Assembly: GCA_020226215.1 (NCBI GenBank)
Contig: CM035236.1
Coordinates: 6,701,001-6,765,000 of the forward strand
From: Sindora glabra
Lineage: Eukaryota; Streptophyta; Magnoliopsida; Fabales; Fabaceae
Length of the DNA: 64,000 bases
Reading direction: 5' to 3'
Part shown: positions 33,041 through 48,060 of the stretch, piece after piece
Layout of the letters: each line of letters begins with the position of its first letter
Position numbering within the stretch: the stretch's first letter is position 1
Translations under genes and position numbers: made by a program
The notes under the pieces: model-generated
What the model saw: only the letters and a program-made list of their open reading frames with translations
Database searches by the model: none
Told to the model about the DNA's origin: nothing

Positions 33041-36000
33041 AGTTTTGCACTTGAAAAGGAAAATTGGATTAAAGTTAAGGTAGGAAAAGGAATTAATTTT
33101 GGATTTCCATTAATAGGTTGTAGGATGTGAAGCAGTTGCCCTACAAGCTAATAGAGGCTTAGGCTCCATTTAGAGGGAAAGAACCTATAAATTTAGGGAT
33201 AAAATACACATCTTGTAAGTTTTAAACATCTAATTTTGCACTCATTTAATCTTGCATCTTATTTATTCATTATTAGCAATTTCTTCAAATGTTTCTTGTT
33301 ATAACAGAACTAAAATACCAATGATTTTTCTTATTTCAATCAGCAACTTCTTCAAATGTTGTAACAAAATAAGGAAACAAATGATTATCATTTCATCCAA
33401 ATCAAATTTTATCTTCCAAACTAAAATACCCTCTAAATGTTATATTAGAATAATTATTGTTTTCAAGCAAAACAACTTTCAAGTAAATCCACATAAATCA
33501 AGTAGAGATACATAAGCCATATAGTTATAAAGTATGTTAGGATTTATTTATACATAAATTAGTACACGCGTTGCTTGATATCTAACATGATAACTAGTTT
33601 TGGATTTGTATTACACCATGATGCATATTTGTTTGTTAATACTTGTGTCACTATAATTCTTAAGTATTTTAGGATATTTCAATAACTGAAGAGGCCTTCA
33701 TTTTTAAGTGTTTTGCATAATTATGAGATATAAATATATATAAACTATCATATGTTATGTGAATGCAAGTTAAACATAAAGTTCTATAAAGTAATATGTT
33801 TATCAAGAAAAAGTCATTCCTTATTTCTTTCCGTATTGTAGTTTATCATGACAATTTATTATTAGTTGATGTTTTTTAATTTATAACTTTTTGAATTTCT
33901 ACAGTGTTTATGAATAAGATATATTTGATGTTAGGAAGGGTACTCTATTGGAAATAATATTAAAAATAAGATAATGGTCTTTTATTGCTTCATATTTTTC
34001 TATTAGGATATTAATCTTTCATGTAATTGTTTATACTTTTCACTCATATTTAGGTCCATATCAGAGTTGCTGGTGGGTTGCCATTTTAGCTTCCAAGCCA
34101 ATCCGTTAATGATCCTTATGTTGATGATGATGACATCCTAATTGTACTAAGGTTATGGCAAACAGAAAACTTCTTAGTAATTGTAGTGCATTTAAAAGGA
34201 TTAGTGTCAAGGTTAAATGTTCTTGGTATTACAAAATTTTAGGCAGTCTTTGCTTTACATATTAGTTCAATGGCCTTTTGTTAGAAATTAAAGGCTTAAT
34301 TTATGAATTCCTTAAAGTTGTCATTATTTGTGTTTATAACTTTGGTACTTTTCTTTAGTTAGGAACTCTTATCTGGTGGAAGGTATAATGTGCTAAGGAT
34401 AGTGCATGAAGTTATAGCTTAACTAGCATGGCACCTTTCTTAATGTGATGATAGGCAATGAAAACATTTCTTTTTACATGACTAATTTATGCAATAATAA
34501 TTTTCCCATACTTGAAACGAAATATGAAATCAAGCTATATTAATTTATTCCTATGTTCTACTTTTAAAACACTGATTTCTTTTCTCATTTCCCACTTGTA
34601 TAGTTTTAACTTTTTTTTATTGGAGAAGAAATTCTATTAAAATGATAAAAGAGTGCTGTGAGTGTGCTTTATTTCATTGAAGATTAAAAGTCAATCACCC
34701 TAAAATTGAAAGGAATATTTTGCATTTTTTCCTTTCCTGAATTTAGTGTAAATAATCAAAATAATTATTTAGGAAGTACAACAGAAGAATCATTATGAAA
34801 AATATAAGTATAGTTACAAGAATGTTTACAGAACTATGTTTATAGAATGATAAGAATGTATTTTAGGGCTTGCATTCTTTTGCCTGTCATTATTCTTTGT
34901 GCTCTCCTCTTTCTGATTCTTAACTTGGATCTCCACTATTTGTTCTTAAAATTGTAGTTGGTTGATAACCAATGCATTGCATCATTCATGTAGCTTTTAG
35001 ATAGGAATTTGATAGATAAAAAAAAGTGGCAAAGAAATCTAGGGATAAAAATGAAGATATTCTATGAAAGAGATACTTTTGTTTAACTCTTTTATTTATT
35101 TATTTAGACTATTTCGTAAATATATATTTAGAGAAATAGATAAGATTGAAGTGAATTTCATGAATAGGTTATCAAATTTGATTTCATCGTGTGTATTAAA
35201 AGTTATTCCTTTGCTTTAAATTAGCTTTAGAATTAAATTGGTAGTTTGCTCTTTGACTAGGAGAAACCTTGAAAATTTGAATCTTTTTAGCATAATTCTA
35301 AATTGAAGTAAAAAGGATACTAAAACTTACTAGCAACTCAAGATTGACTAAATTTATAAAGAAATTTGTCATGTTTTCAAATAGTTACCATTGTCAGAAT
35401 TGTATTGCATACCAAAACCATGGCTTCAAGAGATTAGTTGAGCATCTAGAAATTTGTTTTTCACTTCAAATACATAAAAGCAATATAAATTTAATTGTTG
35501 GACAAAATGAATTAATAAAAAAAATTCTTGGAATCTCACCTAACCCATGTATAAATTGACATTCATTTAAGATAGAAATAGTAAGAAGAATAGCAAGAAT
35601 AGAAACCATGAAAATCATTTTAACTAAACCTTTTCAATCTTCAATTTACATAGTTACTTCCCTTGTTTTGGAAAATATAACCTTAAACCCTTCATTATTT
35701 ATTAAATCATAGAAACCCTCTGTTATGTCCCTAAAATCTAACATCCAAAATAACCCATCTAGAGCTAATCAAACATAAAAACTAGTAAAATCAACCAGAA
35801 CAATCCTTTCAAGTGAATAGGAAAACAATTAAAGAACTTGTGTGCCTTAACTTGAGGAAGGATTCTCCACTACTGATCCTTCACAACTTTGAAATAGAGC
35901 TTTAACAAACCTTCACATATGTTGTATTTCTTGATAAAGGGATGAACTTGGAGAATCCATTGGCAAGACAGTGCAAATGATAATGACAAATGGCTAGTGT

Positions 36001-36315
36001 TAAGAGTTGCTCTGTTAGGGTATTGGTTCTAAGTAATTAGGGAAAGTGCATGCAAAATTGTGAATGGGTTCCTTCATCATAATGTCCACAGTGAAGCTAG
36101 ATTACGGTAGAATTTGCAAGCCAAATAACCTTATTTTTAGGCATTAGGTAGTTAGGTCTGATCTCTATTAGGTAAAATACTTGAGACCTAAATTTGATCG
36201 ATAGTATATTCTTATCTTATTTTTCTATATGCAACCACTTAAGTTTTCAAACTCACCTATATACCCTGTTAATTTTTAGCTCAGGTCAAGCTGATTGGGT
36301 TAGTTCATAAATTTT
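33041..36315. other. 5' part of the hAT element, possible cargo
   Basis: About 3.3 kb between the transposase start and the right terminus. 34060-34260 on the plus strand contains an exon-like run (DPYVDDDDILIVLRLWQTEN and more) preceded by a pyrimidine tract and AG, but with a stop inside. 35344-35559 is an unrecognised 71-codon frame. Nothing can be assigned, but this length is unusual for hAT upstream DNA. Confidence 0.35.
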
Positions 36316-36610
36316 TTCCCACCATTACATTTTATAAATTGACAAACTAAAATGGTATTGTAAATCATGTACTTTAAGTCAACAAATACTTTATTTAATT
36401 TAAAATGTATGATACTATTAAGTATTTAATATTGTAAGTAATATAAATGCTTTATTTATTATAACATCGTAAATGTTTTTTCGTAAATCTAAAATTTACT
36501 TAAACTTTTATAACACTTTATGAATAATGTTAAAAATTCTTATTATAGAATAAATTAAATTAAATCTTCATGACATCCTAATTATATATATACATATATG
36601 TACATATTTA

Positions 36611-36613
<3 letters not shown>

Positions 36614-36658
<45 letters not shown>
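36614..36658. repeat. (TA)n microsatellite
   Basis: An uninterrupted alternating AT tract of about 45 bases, responsible for the Tyr-Ile repeat frame at 36598-36873. Confidence 0.95.
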
Positions 36659-36659
<1 letters not shown>

Positions 36660-38321
36660 AAGTAATTTCATATATTTTTTGTACAAATCATCCATTATAA
36701 GATTCTATGTGCCCATGTCTAGATTTTATTATTATTATTATTTAAGAAGATGCTTTCATAATCCTATTAAAAATATTTTGAGATGTTACATAATTATAAT
36801 ATGTATTGCATCCTATACTTGTTTTATCATTACATCAATGATGTATTGCCCACCACTTGAGTGGAAGTATTAAGTTGTTTTCCAAGGTGAAAGTTAGGGT
36901 TAATCTGCATGTAACCAGGATATTGGATATTATAGCAACCAATTCTTTGATAATTATCATTGTACAAGATCAACAATAACTTGTAAACGTCTTTATCATA
37001 TTTATTATACATTTTTTAATAAAGGTGTGCATTTATGCCAAATATTTGATTCATAAACTAAGAAATTTAAAAAATTCTTACTTTTGAATATGTTATAAAT
37101 CATGTGGCAATGTTATCATATAATATTGGATGCACTTGCAAGCTTAATGGCCAATAATAATAAACTAATTCTAAAGGTGAATAATAACACTACCTATGAT
37201 TTATTTGAAAAAAAGAAGGAGAGATTTTGGACTAATTTTTCATTTTTTAAGGAAATAGTTTTTCCAACTCACTATCTCTCTGTCTTATCTTGTTGCAACA
37301 TGCTACAAGTAATGCTTAATGACAAAGAGTCAAATGTATTATAAGTATTATTAGTATAATAATAAAACCAATCTTGGATCTTCTCTTAAAAACTTAAATT
37401 TTTGGAAACAATTGACACTTGATAAGCATAACTTAGTGATAAAGAATTATGATAATTTACAAATTCGTGTTCCTATTTTACCATAGCCTAGTGATAAAGA
37501 GTTATGCTAATTTTCAAAATTATGTTCATATTTTACCACCTAACAAAGTATGGTTATACCATTGAAATGTTAAATTTAGAGAAAAATGAAAATTTAAATT
37601 TCATACTAGTTAACATTATATTAAAATGTCATTTTAAGTGATGAATCTAATAGTGAACACAACAAAATAAGTGAAATATATATGCAACAAAAAAAAATAA
37701 AGCATAATAGAAGGTTATAAGAAGAACTTTAACATATAGCAAATATATATGTTATTCAAGTACAAAAAATAAGTATCCCATATAACCATTCTACTTGTAT
37801 ATTGTTGAGATTGGATAAATTTCCATGTTGAATCCAAATATAAGCTGCACTTATCTAAGGATTTACCACATGTGGATCGTATATGCCAACTATTGCTCTT
37901 GCTCCATGATATGTATCCCCTATCCTAGAATATTGAAGTGTAGCAAATTGCTGGTGTAAAAACAAATCATAGTATATTGAAAAAATAATTCTAATTCTTG
38001 GCTTCTTTTATAATTTAATTCCCTAAATGTAGTTGAGTTAAACTTTAATCATGATTTACTAAAAATGTAAACCTTTGGTCATATTTTAAATTTATTAAAG
38101 ACTACATTTATATTGTTAATAATTTAGATAAGAAAATACAACCACAAATTGATTGAAACTGAGGATGATAATTTGACTGATACCCTACCCATAATTGTTA
38201 CCCATTTTAGTATTGAGATGAATCTTAAAAATTGGATAAAAATACAATTAAGAAAATTTAATTGAAATATCATCGAGTATAAGTGTGAGTACACGAGCCA
38301 TACTACCTATAATATAAAACA
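36660..38321. other. AT-rich intergenic DNA
   Basis: The open frame 37102-37344 is unrecognised. A two-copy tandem repeat lies at 37431-37540. No gene could be supported. Confidence 0.5.
37431..37540 (+). repeat. Two-copy tandem repeat, 55-bp period
   Basis: cttagtgataaagaattatg (37432 onward) recurs as cctagtgataaagagttatg about 55 bases later. Both are followed by a variant of attttcaaaattatgttc and cctattttacc or catattttacc. Confidence 0.7.
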
Positions 38322-38323
38322 TA

Positions 38324-38619
38324 CTCCTTCCGTTCTTTATAATTTGTCACAATTAATTAATTTTATAAATATTAAGAAAGTAGTTTAATTTATTTATTTT
38401 TAATTAATTTTTTAAAATTACCCTTTATGCATAGAATTTAAAATAGTTAAAAATAAAGAGAGAAATATGATGAAATAAATGTAGGTGGATTGAAAATATA
38501 GAATAATAAAGCATTTATTAATGAAAAGAAGGATAAAATAAAAAAATTAATATTTCATTTAAATTCTAAAATAATAGATAAAAAATAATTTTTTTAAAAA
38601 TTGTGACAAATAATAAGAG
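38324..38619. mobile_element. Stowaway-type MITE (Tc1/mariner), 296 bp
   Basis: The left end CTCCTTCCGTTC with ATAATTTGTCACAA inside pairs with the right end TTGTGACAAATAATAAGAG. It is bounded by TA (38322-38323) and TA (38620-38621), the dinucleotide target duplication of Stowaway elements. The CTCCxTCCGT start is the family signature. Non-coding and AT-rich inside. Confidence 0.8.
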
Positions 38620-38621
38620 TA

Positions 38622-39111
38622 GAGAAAATAATATATAATGCACACATGCACGCAAGTATAATAAGAAAAACTAAAATTATCTAATAATGTGTTGTGTATA
38701 TGAGTGTTTATAATAAGAAAAATAAAAGTTTTACATGTAATCGTTTGATTTAAATATAAAGGCTTTTTAGTGTTAATTTCATTTCAAACTTTATGTTATA
38801 CTTTATTCTATTAGTAGTGTTAGCATTTTCAGATAACTTCTATTTTATATTTTATTAAAAATAATAATAGGATATATGTGAATATGCATCAATTAAATAA
38901 AACAGAGGAAATAAAGACAGACAAGAGGGTTTGGAGATTTGATGTGGATAGGAAATCAAAAGTCTACACATGTCGGTATCAAGATGAGAAGAGGTAGGCT
39001 TTCTCTAAATGGGAATGGATACAAAGATCTAAATCCCCTTCCTATTGTTGTTTTCAATTGAAACTCACCTGAAAAGAATTAAATTAAAAAGAGTTACACG
39101 TAGGTCGCATG
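38622..39111. other. AT-rich spacer
   Basis: No gene or bounded repeat was recognised. Confidence 0.5.
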
Positions 39112-39795
39112 TAGGGCGTCCATCGTTCGGATTGGGTAAGTTAGTCTGATCAATTCCACCAACTGATAAAAATTGGAGGAGTTTGTTTTTCAACCGAATC
39201 TGACTGTTAGTCTTAAATTAACCGAATTTATCAGATGAAATTGGTTTACACTGATTTAGTGCGAGTTCGGTCTATACAATTGATGCACCGGAACATTGAA
39301 GGTTTGTGTTCACAATTGTATGGCACCAAGCAGCCATCGTCGGGCATCTAGCCATCCTCGGAATGTTGACAGTGAACTCCATATATTCAACTAAAATAAT
39401 TTTTCCCCTACCTACGAAGCTGTGTATAAAGGATTTCTGATTCATTGTTCTCTGATAAGTTCAAAGACAACTCAAGAGAGATATAGACAAAGACACAATA
39501 AGAGAAAGACAAGCATTTTGTTAAGAGGGAAGAAGAGCAAAGGTGGTGGCAGAGAAAAACTTTAATGGGGCATGGTTTTCATTTGGGATTGATAGAATTG
39601 CTTCTACCTTATTTCCAAATCAATATGACGATTTTTGTTTGCCTTCAATCGGTCAGCTGTAGATTATATCGTTTATGGGCTAAGCAACCCAAAGCCAACT
39701 GACTACCGGTATCATTCTTATTTTTAATCCTTAAACTAAACCGATCGGACCAAGCATTTCTCGGTGCATTCGGTCGGTTGAAGTAATGGACACTA
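39112..39795. mobile_element. Probable non-autonomous hAT-like element
   Basis: The left end TAGGGCGTCCAT and the inverted right end TAGTGTCCAT are related, with subterminal ccgaa/ttcgg and ggtcggttg motifs at both ends, as in hAT derivatives. The interior (39410-39600) is GC-richer and looks like a captured transcribed leader: tgtataaagg, then purine-rich agagagatatagacaaagac. The expected 8-bp target duplication is not convincing, so the boundaries are approximate. Confidence 0.38.
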
Positions 39796-39799
39796 CTTA

Positions 39800-41948
<2,149 letters not shown>

Positions 41949-41951
41949 GAA

Positions 41952-44900
41952 CACTACCAGAAAATTAAACCTATTATGGCAACACCAATTGTGATGACAT
42001 GTTTTTTATTGTCACTAAATGCATAAAACTATATGGATTGAATACTTTGTGCCAAAAATGAGGTACCAATGATAGTGACATCAATATAGAGAAGCATAAA
42101 AATGAAAAAAATATTTTTTGGAAAACAAAATAATTTTTAAAAAATAAAAAATGGCAACATATTGTTGGTATATGTCAAGTAGATCAATATAGAATAAATA
42201 AAATTTTTTAAAAATGTAAAATTTGATCCTTTAACAATGACTTGTCATCAATATATTGTTACTAAAAACTGTATAGTCTTCAATCTCCATCAACCATATA
42301 ATGATGACAAATTTTTATTTATATCGATGACCAAGTCATTATAATATGGTTACTTAGGAATGGGAGATGACATTGCTAGAGCTATATTGATGGAAATTAT
42401 ACAGTGATGATCAAAATTTTATTATATCAACAATTTTGTCTTTGTAATAGTATTTCAAAAAAATTGAAAATTAAATTTTAGTGACCTTTTTACAACATGT
42501 TTTCATAATAGGGCTACCAAAGTGTAAGTGGGTGCAATTTGACACATATTTTGGTAAACTAAATATGTCAATTAGAAATGACCAAATTAAATATCATCAT
42601 TAATTGAAAATTTTATAAAAGGCATAGAGTGTCATTTATACCATTCACATGATTGAATGAAGGCAAAAGAAGAAGAACAAAGAAGGAAAAAGGAGAGACA
42701 TTCTATGATTTTGAGGTTAGTTTGTAATTTTTTTTTAATTTCATGCATTATTTGACTCTTTATGTTATTTGGTATCATTGACTTGATATATGTGTCAGTT
42801 GCTACTATTGTTCATCCATTTATTCTTCCATTAAGGTTGGTAGTAAGTATTTATGTGCTATTTTGTTTGATAGATTGTAAATGGATTGTGGTATCTTTGT
42901 ATAAAATATTTATATATTTTTTTGTTGAATTAGTTATTAAATTGTCTTGTCACATTTGATATCTTTATTATGACCCTATGGTTTCACATATTGTATGATT
43001 ATGATATACTGGTGATTGTGTTGTATTTGATTTTAGCATAGTTTTTGCACACTTGATAGTCATATGGGCATGTCAGGATGATATATTAAAAATTATCAGA
43101 TGTTTACACTTACCATAGGATTCTTGAATATTTATTATTAGTATTAAGAGTCATAACACAAAAAATGTGAAAGAATTTTCAAAATATAAGAACTTTAAAA
43201 TATTGTGAGCTATAATGTAATATAAAATTTATAAAAAATACTTTTAGAATTTCTTATGAACCAAAATATTTTAAATAGAATTTTAACATAAAAATAAAGT
43301 ACTCAATATCTAATAAAAATAAAATAAAATTTAAAGTAAAAATTAATAAAAAAATAAAATATTGAATATATTTCATTTTTTAGGCAAATTAAAATTTGTT
43401 TGCACTCAAAAAATAAAAAAATTTACAAAAAAAAATAACATAAAAAATCATTTTCCTATTAATCACAAATAAAATATAATGGAAAAGAAGAATTTGAACA
43501 TAAAAATATTAATATTAGTTTAAAAAAATCTTAATTTTTTTAATTTATCAAAAAATAATCATATTTTTCAGTGGAATGTAAAATAGATTTTCATATTAGT
43601 GGGTTAAGATTTTTTTTGAAATAACAATAAAATAATTTTCATTTTGAAATATGTTATAGATTGAAAATGTAAGGAATGTCTATGTAGGTTTTTGATACTA
43701 TAAGGGAGGTTAATGTGGTTTTTATTTGAATTTTAGGGGTACTATAATGTAAAATTGTTATAAATTAAATAATAGAAATATTAATGTAAAAAACATTTAC
43801 CAAAATATAATATTCAATAATTAAATCATGAAAATAAAGTATGGAGATGGAAAATTTAATTAGTTAGGATAATAGTGCATTACAAATAGAGTAGTCAATA
43901 AGATTAAATAATATTTAATTTTATTAGATCACCTGATAATTTGTTACATTGGTGAGTAGTGATAGCATGTCCATTAACAAGAGTTAGATAATTTTGTATG
44001 ATTGCCTATCTGATGAGTATTGAAATGGTACAACAACATTTGTCAAGAAGGCCAAAAACTTTATCTATCAAAATAGGTTGTAAATATGTTCATGTACTAA
44101 GTGTAGAAATATATTATTTCAAGATGTGGAAACCATGTTCAAATGCATAATAGACCATAGATTTGATCTATTTTATAAAAAAATGGATTCACAGTAGTGA
44201 AGCAACTATATCATCTAAGGTTTAAAAACTTTTACTTTTTAACATGTAAACATTATTTTAAGTTTTGAATAATATTTCACATATTGTAATAAATATGATT
44301 TATGTCAGTGGAAAGAATTGGGTTTCTTTCATGTTGTAATAAATATTATTTATACCTAAGATGCCAAGTAGTAAGATGACTAGTAGGACAATTACTATCC
44401 AAATTTTGGTGGGCTTGTGTGATTTTATATATTTTATTTCTTAATTTCAATATTATTTTATACTCTTTTGTATAAATATCATTTTCATTACTTTATATCA
44501 TTTGAGAGTTTGTCATATAAATAAATTTAATTTTTTTTTGTTTCACTAGTATAACATAATTCAAATAGTTAAATTTTAAATTATATTCACTATGATATAA
44601 TTGATCGACAATGTTTTACAAATTTTTTAATTAGAATAAAATTAAAAATGTCAAATTAATAAAATAAAAAATATCTATAACACAAATCTTTATTATTGGT
44701 ATATATATATTTTTTTAAACTTTTAAAAATATTTTCTTATTCAAGAATAATTATCATCGATAAAAGCATTACTATATCAACAATATATATAGTGAGGACA
44801 TTTGGTTATTGCTATATATGTTATTGACATGGCACATCAATAATGAGACTAAGATACTATGATAACACTTGTTATCAGGATAAGGTTACATGGCTTATAA

Positions 44901-45011
44901 GTATGACTATATATCAACACATGTTCCCAATGACAAAGTTGTCAATATAGATATCAATGACAATATTTTAGCTTACAGCAATGATAAATGTCAAATTCAT
45001 TTCTTGTAGTG
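41952..45011. mobile_element. CACTA (En/Spm) element, non-autonomous, 3060 bp
   Basis: It starts CACTACCAGAAAATTAAACC and ends ATTTCTTGTAGTG, complementary to the CACTACAAGAAA terminus of this superfamily. The flanking trinucleotides are identical, gaa (41949-41951) and gaa (45012-45014), the 3-bp duplication CACTA elements make. Both subterminal regions (42000-42460 and 44750-45000) are full of short tgtcatcaata/aatgatgacaa motifs that would bind transposase. The interior is AT-rich and holds no readable transposase, so it would depend on a partner in trans. A related 5' end lies at 53733. Confidence 0.85.
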
Positions 45012-45014
45012 GAA

Positions 45015-45552
45015 AAAGGGATTTGTTGTTTTTTCTATCGCTGACCATTCCATATCCATTTATTTTAATTTTTGATAAATGTCTATTGAGCCTTTATTAA
45101 TCTTAATATGTAATGGTTATACTAGGCTAACTTATAAATAGCTACTTATCTATTTATATTTTATTTTTTGTAACTTTGTCCCAATTTTAATATTATTGAA
45201 TATTTAAAATTTTTTAATAACATTAATTCTTAAAAGTGGACAAAATGTCACATTTATTTATATGAGTATATAAATGTTATTGAATATATTTACTTCTCTC
45301 TTTTACATGTTATTTAACTAAATATATTTAAGTTTGATTTGAATTGGCCACAATTACTTTTTAGTCTTAATAATTCAAAATTATTTTTCAAGTACAAAGA
45401 GAGAAAAAGTTCGTATATGTTGAATTTTTTTCATAAAATTAACATTAATATTTTTAATAAAACTGAAAACTTGAAAAAGGTTTCAATGGCCTAGTACCTT
45501 ATTAATAACATCTCAATATATCTATGTTAACACACACACATATATATATGGT
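45015..45552. other. AT-rich spacer right of the CACTA element
   Basis: 45308-45420 resembles 41450-41545 on the other side of the CACTA element (gccac-attactttttagtct, attcaaaa, agagaaa). No gene was seen. Confidence 0.45.
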
Positions 45553-46005
45553 GGTTAATATTTATGGCGCAATAATTGATGATGAAAGGAATCCAACTGG
45601 CATCAAATTAATGAAATTAATTTTTCACATGAGTCAGTCATATGTCAACAACCTTGAAGCCTTAATTTTCATGGTCGCTGAATAAAGAAGAAACCGTCAA
45701 ATAAACCATGTATACAGCTTAAACATTTAATTAAAGACTTTATCGCCTTGTTTAATTGCTTAATGGTGCTTCAGTTTTAAGACAAATAGTATAGATATTC
45801 TCAACGTGTTTGGGCTCCGTGAAGATGAGGAGCAATTCTTCTTTCTTCCAAATTAATGAAGCGCTATCAACTTCTACGTTAACGACTTTTATTGCTATAT
45901 AATATGGCAAGCCAACGGCTAAAATCTTGTACATATATTTGATGTGTTTGCTAAAGTGGAAGATAAATGGAAAAAAATGTATGAGTAGATAGACTCTTAA
46001 GGACT
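45553..46005. repeat. Tandem duplication, unit A (uninterrupted)
   Basis: Matches unit B at 46206-48060 once the insertions in B are removed. Shared phrases are gcaat-attgatga, gaaaggaatcc, aaattaatgaaat, taattttcatgg, cgtttaattg, gaagatga, caattcttct and ccaaattaatg. A minus-strand frame of 87 codons (45752-46015) includes LPYYIAIKVVNVEVDS, but the equivalent frame in unit B is broken, so coding function is not supported. Confidence 0.72.
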
Positions 46006-46306
46006 TTAAAATCATGATAAGTTTTGAAATTGTTAAATTATATAATTCAATTATTATTATTCATTTTTTTAATGAATATAATTAAATAATTTTAATTTAA
46101 TAATTTCTAAAACTACCGTTTTACTGTAAATTTTAAAATTGATGGGGCAGTATAGAATCCACCGTACAAAACGAAAAAATGTAATGAGTTGCTGGCTTTT
46201 GATATAGTATAATGGTGTTTATGATGCAGCAATTGATGAAGAAAGGAATCCGGCCAATGGGCAACAAATTAATGAAATCAATTTTGACATAAGCCTGGCA
46301 ATGTTA

Positions 46307-46753
46307 GCCCTTGTATCGCATAATCAAAAATAAAATTTCATTTCATTTTTAAATGAATTTCTTTTTAATGTAATGCGTGGATTTAAGTAAAAAGAAATTT
46401 TATTTCATATGTAAATCTCATTTTAATTACAACTTTATCATTATGAAATTTATCAAATTTTGCAAGGATTTCATTAGAATTCATTTCATTTGACCTAACA
46501 AACATATTATATAAATAATTTACCCTTTCTCTAACATTGTATTTACTATAATACCATCAAAATCTACTTTTTTAATTGATTTTTATGTATTTTTTTAATA
46601 TATTACAAATAAAATAATATGTTTACAAATGAATTGAAATCATTGTTTTTAATAAAGTTGTCAAATAATAAATTTTATTTATAAATGAATTGAAATAATT
46701 TTTATTAAAATGAAATGAAATTAATTCTAGAAAAAGGTATGCCAAATGAACCC
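46307..46753 (-). mobile_element. Tourist-like MITE, 447 bp, copy 2 (inverted)
   Basis: Reverse-complement relative of 16408-16854 with the same length. It is flanked by TTA (46304-46306) and TTA (46754-46756), the same 3-bp duplication seen on the other strand. It ends ggtatgccaaatgaaccc and contains accatcaaaatctactt, complementary to text in copy 1. It interrupts tandem unit B, which gives independent support for the borders. Confidence 0.8.
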
Positions 46754-46897
46754 TTAATGACCATAAAGATTTAATTTTCATGGCGGTTGATTAAAGAACA
46801 AACTGTCATAAAATAGGTTTAATGGCTAAAACGTTTAAAGGCTTTATAGCCTCGTTTAATTGTTTATCCAGTTTTTATGACTAACAAATAGCTAAGA

Positions 46898-47103
46898 AGT
46901 CATTTGGGTCACAGGGAAAATAAGTTCATATAGGAATTTAAACTTTTCAAAAAGTGAATTAATTTCTTTGTAAACTTTTTAAGAAGTGCACAAAGTTATT
47001 TAGTTAATATTAAGGAATTGATATTCTTCAAGAATTAATTTCATATATTTTATTTGTTTTTGTTTCAACTTTAAACTTTTTAAGAAATATTATCAAATGA
47101 CTA
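46898..47103. mobile_element. Possible second MITE in unit B
   Basis: agtcatttgggt at the left pairs with atcaaatgact at the right as an inverted end. It lies exactly where unit B departs from unit A. The target duplication is unclear, and the following 47104-47855 is additional inserted AT-rich sequence of unknown type. Confidence 0.35.
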
Positions 47104-48060
47104 ATACTATAAAAATTAGAATTGTCATATATTTTATTTTATATATAAAAATAAAAATTAGAATTAATTTCATATATAAAAAATTTGAATTGTCATTGAA
47201 TTTCAATTTTTTTTCTAGTTCCATTTTTTGAAACCATGTTGCTAATCTCCTTTTCTATCATAATTTTTTAAATTGTAATTTCTTATTTTTTTAATTTACT
47301 ATAAAAAATTAAAATGAACTTATATAAAAAAATCAAGACGGTTTTACACACATACATATATAAGACATATCAAGTGAGAAGAACAATTTTATGTAAAAGA
47401 TGAGAAGAGAAAACATGACCATCAAATTTGATGGTCAGCAATAAAACATGGTTGGAAGTTATGTTATCACTTAAAAAAGTCACATAACAATGTCTTTTAA
47501 TATTAGCCTTTTAATATAAGATTTAATGACCATACTTTATTCCATTCAATCTTACATAAAAATAGTATTTTTACTTAATATTCTCGTATAAAAAGACAAA
47601 TAGGCAAGGCAATCATTAGTTAAATTGAGTTGGGGTAGTTTTATATTTTTATCCATAAATACCATAAGTGGTTCTTATATGAGTAAACAATTTATTATAT
47701 GGGTAAGAAATTTGTCATACTCAATAAAGAGTAAAATTTCATGAAATTAAAGTTTAGCCTTTATTTTGATAATTATAAGTGACCAACAAGATATAACTTA
47801 CCTATTTCCCATAAAGTTGCACTTTTCATATAACTTTTTATCCATCAAACATGGATAAATATCCTCAATTTGTATGAGCTTTATGAAGATGAAGACCAAT
47901 TCTTCTCTCCTCCAAATTAATGGCTAACTATTAAATTCTATGCTAATAACTTATATTGGTGCATATATTATGGCAACTCAACGACCGCAATCCTAGTATA
48001 TATGTTAGTTATGTTTGCAAAGAGTATAAGATATATAGATAGAGAAAAATGAATGAGTAA

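Larger units (their letters stand above)
27060..36327 (-). mobile_element. Long hAT transposon with nested solo LTR
   Basis: The left end TAGGGGTGGGAA (27060-27071) is mirrored at the right end by TTCCCACCATTA (36316-36327), a 10-of-12 inverted match to a typical plant hAT terminus. The 8-mers outside are tattttat (27052-27059) and cattttat (36328-36335), 7 of 8, as expected for a hAT target duplication. A hAT transposase lies between them on the minus strand. Subtracting the 1966-bp solo LTR and its 5-bp duplication leaves about 7.3 kb, large for this superfamily, so other insertions or captured sequence may be present, most likely in 33.1-36.3 kb. Transposase decay makes it non-autonomous. 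Confidence 0.72.
46206..48060. repeat. Tandem duplication, unit B (split by insertions)
   Basis: The duplicated text continues in three pieces: 46206-46306, 46754-46893 and about 47855-48060. The breaks coincide with a 447-bp MITE (46307-46753) and with about 960 bp of AT-rich insertions (46895-47855). The duplication therefore predates both insertions. Confidence 0.72.

Noticed and set aside
32437..33515. Plus-strand frames across the hAT transposase
   Set aside because: Antisense shadows of the minus-strand transposase pseudogene.
36598..36873. Tyr-Ile repeat protein
   Set aside because: Translation of the (TA)n microsatellite.
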